This document shows, in pieces, positions 56,028-64,000 of a stretch of DNA of 64,000 bases (position 1 is the stretch's first letter; each line of letters opens with the position of its first letter). The notes beneath the pieces were generated by a model. It searched no databases and had not been told where the DNA came from. It saw nothing but the letters and a program-made list of their open reading frames with translations. The position numbers and the translations under genes are program-made. The stretch is taken from positions 23,684,001-23,748,000 of the forward strand of contig OZ316891.1 of NCBI GenBank assembly GCA_973895155.1, written 5' to 3'. Source of the stretch: Marsupella aquatica. Lineage: Eukaryota > Marchantiophyta.

Positions 56028-57821
56028 CAATCATCGGCTATCTCTTCTACCCTACAAAGAGATATTAGGGATTTGGTGGAGAGTTGGGAACCACAGTTTG
56101 GCCCTAAGTTAACAGGGGAGGAGAGACGTCGCATGCATCGATTCTTGAAGTGTTATTGGAATTGTTTTGCATTCAGCATGAAGGATTTGGGGACACTAAA
56201 GGGCCCTGGTATTCAGATTGAATTGGCTAGTGATGCGCCAATCTTTCGTAGACCATACCATTATAGTGACATGGAGAGAGCTCTCATTCAAAGCAGAACT
56301 CAAGATTTGTTGGAGGCTGGATTGGTGGAGATTTCATATGGGGAGTATGCATCTGCCACAGTGATGCCAGCCAAGAAGGATGTGCATGGCAATTACACAG
56401 ATAGGCGCATGTGTGGTGATTACAGACCTATTAATCGCCAGACAAAATCTGATCGATATGCCATGCCCACACCTGAGGAGATCTTTGATGCTGTGGGGCA
56501 TGCAAAGGTTTTCAGTTCATTGGATCTGAGGGCAGGGTACCATCAGCTTCCAATTAGGCATGCTGACAGGTCCAAGACAGCATTCTGGGGGATTGATTCT
56601 TATGGCAAAGATCGTTTGTATCAGTGGTTATTCTTACCATTTGGGTTGAAGAATGCACCAGCTGAGTTCCAGAGAGTCATGGATCGAATCCTTGCAGGTT
56701 TGGATTTTGTCAGATGTTATATTGATGATATTTTGGTCTATTCTTCTACTGTGGAAGAACATCAACAGCACTTGCAGATTGTGTTGGAGAGATTGAGAGC
56801 ACATGGGTTGAAGCTCCATCCTGGCAAGTGTAAGTTCTTCCAAGACCAGATTGAGTATTTGGGCCACACTATATACCCAGGGGGATTGGGTGTACAGCAG
56901 ACTAAAGTGGAGGCCATTACACAGATTTCTTGTCCTACTGATGTGAGTAGAGTTCGTGCATTCTTGGGATTGGCGAGCTACTACAGGAGGTATGTTAAGG
57001 GATTTAGCCAGCTTGCTAAACCTTTGACCATATTCACTAAGTTGGATCAGGAATGGATTTGGGGTGATGACCAGGAGCATGCCTTTCAGGAGTTGAAGCA
57101 AAGGTTGGCATCATCCCCTATTTTGAGAAGACCCATTTCAGGCAGACCATTTCAGCTACACACTGATTGGAGTGGAGTAGGACTTGGAGCAGTGCTGACT
57201 CAGAAGGATGATGAGGGGAATGAATTTGTTGTGGCTTATGCCAGTAGATCAAACAATTCAGCAGAGGCTAAGTATAGCTCTTATAAGGGAGAGTGTTTGG
57301 CAGCAGTGTGGGTTGTTGCACACTTTTGTTGCTACTTGTTTGGTAACCCCTTCACCTTGATCACTGATCATCAGCCTCTTAAGTGGTTAATGAAGTCTGA
57401 CAAGCTTACAGGGAAGCTTGCACGATGGACATTGTTGTTACAGGAGTATGATTTCCAAGTGGTGCATAGGCCTGGAAAAGTGAACTTGGATGCAGATGGA
57501 TTAAGCCGCAATCCATGTACCAGTCAGCAAGATGAGACTGGAGCCAAATGGCATGATGAGTCAGATAAGGAGATGGTGCCAGGATGGCATGCATCTGCCT
57601 TTCTTTGTTGGGTGCCAGCATACAGTGGATCTGTGGACTCTACCTCATTGGATGGAGTGGATGATGAGTCTTCAGATGTGGATGTTAGTGAGGTAACTAC
57701 TGGACAGCAAGATATTCACAATGATGTGAGAGTGTTGGAATATCTGCGCAGTGGTTCTATTGTTGGCAGTGTTGATGCCAAGGAACGTGACAGGGTTCTA
57801 CAAAGAGCCAAGAGGTTTTGA
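56028..57821 (+). pseudogene. Reverse transcriptase and RNase H (methyltransferase element)
   Basis: Same frame as the methyltransferase, separated only by TAG at 56025. RT: FSSLDLRAGYHQLPI (~56510), LPFGLKNAPAEFQR (~56635), catalytic Y-I-D-D (~56718), LGH-I and a F-L-G-L-A-S-Y-Y-R-R-Y motif (~56965). RNase H: HTDWSG, KGECLA, TDHQPLKW and DADGLSR (57160-57510), with all four acidic residues present. The frame ends at TGA 57819-57821, after which integrase follows in the same frame; an Arg CGA is the likely ancestor. This segment itself is otherwise intact. Confidence 0.92.
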
Positions 57822-59153
57822 TGGGAGGGAAACCATCTTTTGAGAGTACTACATGATGGTAGAGTGTTGGTGGTCCCAAAACCATCACAGAGAGTCCATT
57901 TGGTGCGACATGCGCACGAGGAGTTGGGTCACTTTGGTGTAAAGCGCACTTACAGCTTGTTGCAGACACAATATTGGTGGCGTGGTATGCACACTCATGT
58001 CCAGCTGTTGATAGCTAAGTGTGTGGTATGTGATAGAGTGAGAGCATCATTTAATGCTCCCACTCCCCAGTTGCACCCGTTGCCGATCATGGGTTTGGGA
58101 TATCGTTGGAGTTTGGATTTTGCTGGTCCATTACCTCTTACCCAACGTCATAATCGGTATGTTTTGGTCATGGTGGAGCACTTCTCCAAGTGGATTGAGC
58201 TAGTGGCGTTGCTAGATAAAGCCAGTGGAGGAGTTGCTGCTACATTTTTGGATCGTGTACTCAGTCATTTTGGAGCACCAGCTGAGGTGTTGACTGATCA
58301 GGGAACTGAGTTCCGTGGAGAGTTTGAGAGTTTGTGTGAACAAGCTCTGATTGATCATCGCACTACCTCTCGTGATCATCCTGAGGTAGATGGATTAGCT
58401 GAGAGAGTTGTGCAAACTGTGAAGAGAGGATTGCGTAAGTATGGCTTGCAGGTTGGTCATCTGGGAGATTGGGATCTCCAGCTACCTTGGTTAGCTATGG
58501 GCTACCGTTTCAGTCGGCAAGCATCACTTGCATCCTTCTCACCCTACTTTTTGCTCTATGGTAGAGAGCCAGATTTGCCAGCAGCTATTCGTCGTGATGC
58601 TGCACCAGTTGTGAACTTGGATGATCCTGATGTTTGGGTCAAGGTGTGTTCAAAGAGAGCACGGGTATTTCAGAGAGTGATGCCCATGGCTTTTGACAAC
58701 CTTGCCATTGCCCAACATTGTGATACTTTGAGGTATGCCACTATTCGTGGAGGAGGTTACCGTGCAAGCATTCGACGATTTCATCCTGGTGATTATGTTT
58801 ATTTGCAGCAGACAACACCCACGACACTTGATGTGACCGTAGGCCGGACAATCTTACGTGTGCGTGAAGTGTTGCCTTCTGGTGTCCTGATGTTGGAGGG
58901 ATGCGATGGTATGGTTTGGAAGGATCATGTGCACAACTGTGCACCATGTCACCTTCCCAACATTGATGGTACAGTAGATCCAAGCTTGGCACATGTTCGT
59001 GCTGGCTTGAAATGTATGTTGTGTGGATCTGCTCAGGGAGCAGCTACTATGTTGATTTGTGATAAGTGTTCTAGAGGATGGCACATGTCATGTTTGACAC
59101 CACCATTGCAGGTGATTCCTAGTGGATCATGGTTGTGTCCTCAGTGTCGGTGA
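57822..59153 (+). pseudogene. Integrase fused to a C-terminal PHD finger
   Basis: Integrase zinc region with H...H and C-x2-C (57915-58035), catalytic core with D in LDFAGPL (~58115), D in LTDQGTEF (~58295) and E in DGLAERVV (~58395), then a C-terminal SH3-like part (about 58770-58960; PGDYVYLQ, ending NCAPCHLPN). The last ~46 residues (59013-59150) form a C4HC3 PHD finger: Cys pairs at its start, I-C-D-K-C, G-W-H, S-C-L-T-P-P-L and a final L-C-P-Q-C, then TGA at 59151. PHD fingers read histone H3 tails; here it could steer integration, in the place chromodomains occupy in plant chromoviruses. Intact within itself. Confidence 0.92.
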
Positions 59154-59316
59154 AGCCAACTAGTTATCATTTGTGTTCTCTTGGCAGATATGGATTGCAG
59201 GTAGGTGATCGATGGGGCTCACTTGCACTCGGCCTCCTGATCTTCACACCTAAAAAGGTGTATATCAACCTTGTAGAACTCATGGCTAGCTAGAGTTAGG
59301 GGACCTTACTCCCAGC

Positions 59317-59328
59317 TAGGGGGGCGAT
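59317..59328 (+). promoter_or_regulatory. Polypurine tract, methyltransferase element
   Basis: AGGGGGGCGA-like purine run directly before the LTR start TGTGGG, 160 bp after the polyprotein stop. Confidence 0.6.
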
Positions 59329-59935
59329 TGTGGGTTTTGGACATGTGTGGACATGAGTTCCACTTGTATTCCATTCTCTTGTGTTTGTGATGTGGCAGTG
59401 TGACTATACCTGGATGTATATGACAAGCGATGTATGTTGTGTAGCGATATGTATGCGCACAACAGTTGTCACACCATTCTGAGTAGTGTAGTAGTATATC
59501 ATGCTATTAGAGTATGTACGTTTGGTATGAGTGCTATTGGAGCCGATAAGGTTCTGTCAAGTTTGTGTGAGAGGGTACTTCTCACTTGTGAGGCATTGAA
59601 AGGTCATCTTTCAATGTTGAGCCTTGGAGAGAGAGGAGCTTGAGTGTGGCTATGGTGGCTGTGAGCTCCGCTTGTGTAACGTGGATTCCTTGAGTAGTGC
59701 AAGGTGCGTTGGCTTGACATACGTGTGTGATCGGATCGGTGCGGGATCGATGGGGTATTGTTGACCGGGATCATTGTGCCAATTGTATGGAGATTATTGT
59801 GGGTTTTGGACATGTGTGGACATGAGTTCCACTTGTATTCCATTCTCTTGTGTTTGTGATGTGGCAGTGTGACTATGCTTGGATGTATGTGACAAGCGAT
59901 GTATGTTGTGTAGCGATATGTATGCGCACGACAAG
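59329..59935 (+). mobile_element. LTR of the methyltransferase element, with start repeated
   Basis: TGTGGGTTTTGGACATG starts at 59329 and again at 59798; the ~138 bp that follow are nearly identical until the second copy is cut at 59935/59936. The first copy is followed by about 330 bp of unique sequence. This looks like a full LTR (end not certain, before 59797) followed by the first 138 bp of another LTR copy joined to family-1 pol. Confidence 0.65.
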
Positions 59936-61219
59936 TCATACTGCTAGCTTACCTTTGTCAATCTCAATGCCCTTCTTTGATACCTTGTGACCTAGTAGCA
60001 CCCCCTCGGTTACTGCAAAGAAACATTTATCTGGGTGTAACTTGAGACCTACCTCTCTACATCTCATGAAGGTTTTCCTGAGATATTTAGCATGTTTCGA
60101 TGCCTTCCCGAATACTGCAAAGTCATCAATGAAGATTTCCATGACCTTTCTCAAGTAATCATGGAAAATGTTCACCATCAATCGTTGAAACATAGCTGGT
60201 GCGTTACAGAGTCCAAATGGCATACGATTGAAGACATAGATCCCCCATTCCGTGATGAAGGCTGTCTTGATTTGGTCTTCCTGCCGAATCCTGATTTGGT
60301 TATAACCAGAGTACCCATCCATGAATGAATATAGTTCATGACTGGCTACCATGTCTAGTACCATATCAGTAAAGGGTAAGGGAAAATGGTCTTTTAACGT
60401 CGCTTCATTCAGTTTCCTGTAATCCTGACAAACCCGGATCTTGGGTTTACCATCGGGTCCAGCTTTCTTGGGAACTATCACAATTGGAGACACCCAGTCT
60501 GAATGCAGGACTGGAGTGATGAATCCAGCTTCCACTAGTTTGTCGATTTCCGTTTTGACCAGCAGGGAATACTTCAGGTTCATCCTTCGAATTGGTTGTC
60601 GAAATGATTTGGCCCCTAACATGAGATCGATTCGGTGTTCTCCTAGTTTTGGGTCTACTCCCTTTAGATCTTGGTGACTCCATGCAAACACATCCTGAAA
60701 TTCAATCAATAAGTCACTGATCTTTTTCTCGAGCTCAGGTGCTAGGTTTCTCCCTAAATTCAGTTCCCTTCCCTCTCCTAAGTCTAGCTTCCGATATTGC
60801 CGTGCTTGGATCATATTAATCTGCTTCTTCAAATTCAGGTCCAGCTCGGCTTTCAGTCTCTCCAGTCTCATACCTCCATAAACTGGAATCTCGGCTGTAC
60901 TAGCCGAGTCGGTTTCTACCTTGGTGCCCACAGATTGTCCCCTTGCCGGTCTATGCGGTTTTGAATTGTTTGTTCGCTTCCCATCCTGACTCGGCTCTGG
61001 ATTCTGTCTGTGCATCTCATCCACCTCTTCCTCCTGAGTGTCAGGCCGCTGTGCTCTCCCGGCTTCTAATAGGGCCTTAATTTGTTCTACCCTCGTAATC
61101 GGCTTGTATGCCGATCCCTTGGTATTTAATTCCTTGCCGATGATCGATGGCGTTGTGAACCCTGCCGGCTCTGCCACAACGCCTGCAAAAAATCCCCTAT
61201 CCCTGCTATTGCTCCCCAC
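59936..61219 (-). pseudogene. Reverse transcriptase, N-terminal part, element H
   Basis: Open -1 frame overlapping gag-protease by 94 nt (61219-61126). The first Met lies ~68 codons in, as in element 1. The linker is followed by RT with HSDWVSPIVIVPKK, VCQDYRKLNEA, MDGYSGYNQIRI, MPFGLCNAPAMFQR and the F-I-D-D catalytic motif (~60130). The frame is intact up to the junction at 59936, where RNase H and integrase are lost. It keeps CGA at about 60599, where element 1 has TGA. Confidence 0.9.
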
Positions 61220-64000
61220 TTAGCCGTTTCAACCAATTGGTCTACATCCTTTACTTCCTCTGGAATTGCAGCTAAAAAGGTGGATTCTATTGTAAAGCAG
61301 TCCTCGACTTCTTCGTCTTCTTCTTCCAAGTCACCTTCCATAGGTTCTTGCCATAGTCCGTTGGGGGATACCTCTGGTCCAAAGACACTTTCTTCGGTTT
61401 GGTCAGCGAGGCATTCTAGCCAACGTACTTCATCGGCTGACTCCAGTCCACTGTCGTACCCGTCTACCTCCCTGATGCTTCTTCTGCGGTCATCCTTGGT
61501 ATCCCAGGATATCGTGATAGAGGGGGTCCCAAAAGTGAACTCCTTCTTACCCCAATCCTCTATTACCTTGGCTAGGTATAGCCACGGCCTACCAATCAAT
61601 AGCCGGAATGACGTAGGATTTACCGGCTTCATTACTACATAGTTAATGCTAAAGAAGATACCTCCTATCTCTGTCTTGATGCCGGTTAACACTCCCGTGG
61701 GAATGACCTGATATCCATTGGCCATGTTCAACACTCTTCCAGTCATCTCCGGTGTTAGACCCCACCCTTTTGCTGTTGAATCAATCATAATACATACCCC
61801 TGATCCTCCATCAATGGGTACCCGTAGTAATAATTCTCCTTGAATCATTAATGGTAAAGCGGGGGCTCCTTGATCTTCTTCTATCATCAGCACGTCGGAT
61901 CTGGTCGCTACCTTGGGTAATCTCGGCTTGCCGAGAATTGCCTTTCTTAACTGCTTCCGGAAGTACGGGCTATTTTTCAATAGCTGACCAACTGTTGCCG
62001 AGACTCTAGATTCTAGTACATCTTTAGCCAGGTCATAGGGAACTATCGGCTTCTCTAGTGGTGTCTCCATCTTGGATTCGGCCTGTTTTTTCACGCTAGT
62101 CCCCACAGCTGTTGGATCCTCCGAAGCAAACAATGCTTTTGCTCGTTCCACATCCTTGGCTATGGCTTCAGTGTTCTCCAGGGTTTCTAATTCTCGCAGC
62201 TGTTCCTTAACACTAGCTGTAATAGAGGGGTAGAACAACTTAGGGTGATCTCGATTGAAATCGCTGTCCTGTGAAGGATTGGGGTCACTGGTGAGCTCAT
62301 GGCTTACCTGTGTTGCCGGCGCCTTTCCTTCTCCTTCCGTTGATGTCGACAAAGAGTCAATCTTCTCTTCTTTATCCTTCCCTTTATTTTTGGCTAGCCC
62401 ATCCCACCTTTCCTTCCTTCTGGTTGATTGAGTAGAGACCCGGTAGCAATCATGATCCATATCCTCTTCTGAAAATGTTGATAGGGCCTCGGTCTCATCA
62501 TCAGATGGTCCAAACTCTGCCTCGGCATCCACTTGCCATCCGAGCTCGATGTGGTTGATTTGAACTCCTCCTAGGGTAGTACCTGGCGGCAAGACCTTGA
62601 CCGGCAAAAGTTTATGATTTGCGGCCAATCCTGCCAACCAAGTAGGACATTGTCCTAGCATATGACCTTCCTGTCGGCATCCCATACATAGCTGAGCTGG
62701 TTGTCCATCACCCTGTTTGCGTGCATTCGGGCATTCTCTAGCAAAATGGCCAGGTTGACCACAATTATAGCATGCCGCAAATCTCTGCACATTCGGCCTA
62801 GGAGGTACTGACGGATTCTGAATAATCCGAGGATACATCTCTCCCGGATTGTTCCTTAATCCTGACCACAGGGATGCAGGTCTGTTGGATAGGTCTCGCG
62901 CTCCAGTCTCACTGATGCCGAAAACACTATCAGCGGCATCTCCTAAAAAGTACTCTACTTCTCCCTGACACGGTCTGATCTCGGCCACATGCCGAACATG
63001 ATTAGTATTAAGTTTAGGACACGCATCTTTATGGTGTCCGGTTTTATAACATAAGGCACACCATACATAGCTATCCTCCTGTACTACCTTCTTCTTCGGC
63101 TTTACCTCTGCAATTATAGCCTTAAGTCGCTCGGTAAGGGCCACGATGTTATCTGGTGGCTTAGCCTCCAGCTTGACTTTCGTCTTCCCTCTTCTTCTGC
63201 CCTTCCTTTTCCTAGTTTTTTCTTCTTCAGAACTAGAAGATGACTCACTCTTGCTACCTCCACTATCCGAGCTTGAGTTATCACTTCTTGACTTCTTAGA
63301 ATGTTTCTTTTTCTTATCCTTTTTCTTATGGGGTGATCCCTCCTCTGATGAGGAACTCTCAGACTTAAGCTGTTTCTTCCGGCTTGTGATATCTGCATTA
63401 ATGTATAATTGAATATCCTTAATTGTATCGGCTAAAGTCTCCGGGTTCTCCTTCCTAATTGCAAAACTCATCTTCTGTGGCAAAGCATTCACCAACCATT
63501 GATGCATTGGTCTTTGTACGTCTTACCAGTTTCTGAAAGCGTTGCAAGAACTTCCTGAAGGATTTGTTCTCCTTGAACCGAAGTCGTCCTAACTTCAGCA
63601 CTGCTAGTTCTGAAGTTCCAATGGGTCGAAACTCCTTAACAAAGAGCGTTCTGAAGATATCCTAGATGGCTTGATCTTCCACATCTAATGCTCTGTACCA
63701 AGGCCTAGCCTCACCCTTGAACAGGCCGGGAAGAATCTGCATCTTGATGGCCGATTCTCCATTTGCTGTAGCGGTTCCCTCGAAATCATCCAACCATTCG
63801 TCTGGATCCTCATCTCCTCTCCCATGAAATGCCTTATAATGTATGCGCAACCGTTGGCTCAGTCTGGTCCCGGGCCTCTCGTCTGGCCGTGCCTCTGGTT
63901 CCCCCATGTCGGTTGGAGACTCACTTCTCCTTACCGACTCTTCTTCTGGTATATCCTCTTTGACGCCACTTCCAGCTTCGGAGCTACCAGCTCTTTCTGC
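61126..64000 (-). pseudogene. Gag-protease, element H (5' end outside window)
   Basis: Long frame 63507-61126 (793 codons) is open through the Ser/Lys/Glu-rich stretch, three CCHC knuckles (near 63060, 62760 and 62670) and the I-D-G-G-S-G protease (~61800). Upstream, the capsid part (63997-63520) is broken by TAG at 63662-63664 (TGG in element 1) and a 17-bp deletion near 63500 that shifts frame. It keeps CAG at 63370, where element 1 has TAG. Confidence 0.9.

Larger units (their letters stand above)
52968..59935 (+). mobile_element. Gypsy element with methyltransferase and PHD finger, 5'-truncated
   Basis: Order on the plus strand: Gag zinc knuckles, aspartic protease, C5-cytosine methyltransferase, RT, RNase H, integrase, PHD finger, polypurine tract, LTR sequence. 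All coding parts from 52968 to 59153 lie in one frame with no frameshift. The capsid part of Gag and the 5' LTR are missing. Base composition and codon use differ from family 1 (T/G-rich third positions). It joins family-1 pol at 59936. Confidence 0.9.
59936..64000 (-). mobile_element. Family-1 Ty3/gypsy element H (gag and 5' half of pol)
   Basis: Minus-strand internal region, collinear with element 1 (about 47395-51480). Starts beyond the right window edge and is cut in RT at 59936 by LTR sequence of the methyltransferase element. Confidence 0.9.

Noticed and set aside
52968-59153. TAG read as glutamine (altered genetic code).
   Set aside because: Paralogues have CAG at the same sites, other copies also carry TGA, TAA and frameshifts, and the intact ORFs end in ordinary stops. 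Decay explains it better.

Overview
The window reads as nuclear, repeat-saturated DNA of a eukaryote. I found no host gene I can name, no rRNA or tRNA gene, and no prokaryotic features. Nearly everything recognisable is Ty3/gypsy LTR-retrotransposon sequence, nested copy within copy. The pol proteins are plant/algal in type. One element carries a C5-cytosine methyltransferase between protease and reverse transcriptase; I recall such elements being reported from charophyte algae (and, in other retrotransposon classes, dinoflagellates). A charophyte/streptophyte alga is therefore my best guess, as inference only.

Main result: the dominant family ('family 1') has giant LTRs of about 4.66 kb, and each LTR contains a long sense-strand ORF. 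The cleanest copy is a solo LTR at 13068-17723, starting TGTGATGCC, ending GCACCACA and flanked by a perfect 5-bp duplication ATAAT. It holds an uninterrupted ~1206-codon ORF (13182-16802): a Trp-rich helical module, a domain resembling plant transposon-associated proteins, a long coiled coil and a basic KKKRK motif. In the near-complete element at 40754-52287 (minus strand) the same LTR follows pol directly after a polypurine tract, which proves it is an LTR and not an extra gene. Further copies lie at 1-3442 (+), 3443-9119 (-, interrupted), 22748-27429 (-) and 32726-34980 (-). Divergent families with LTRs of the same design (pro-rich region, related domain, coiled coil) lie at 4961-7285 (+), 10878-12804 (-), 21763-22747 (-) and 27430-32725 (+, itself split by a 2.2-kb insertion).

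Layout: 1-9119 nested family-1 LTRs with a family-2 LTR inside; 9120-12804 gag, primer-binding site and LTR of another element; 12805-18253 AT-rich host sequence of the solo LTR; 18254-21900 a probable further LTR, minisatellites and a gag-like scrap; 21763-27429 family-3 fragment and family-1 LTR; 27430-32725 family-2 LTR; 32726-37197 family-1 LTR plus 3' half of pol; 37198-40753 unclassified DNA with two unrecognised coding remnants; 40754-52287 family-1 element; 52288-52967 nothing seen; 52968-59935 methyltransferase/PHD-finger gypsy element, 5' truncated; 59936-64000 gag-pol of another family-1 element, cut by the window end.

Almost all copies are broken, and in a consistent way: nonsense codons are mainly CAG->TAG (or TGG->TAG, its mirror at CTG) and CGA->TGA when paralogous copies are compared, while reading frames often stay intact for kilobases. 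This is what deamination of methylated cytosines in CHG and CG contexts would give. In the life cycle of family 1, the genomic RNA would start in the 5' LTR near a conserved motif about 250 bp from the LTR end, encode Gag-PR and a -1-frame RT-RNaseH-IN, and carry the LTR ORF at its 3' end, the position env-like genes occupy in other elements.
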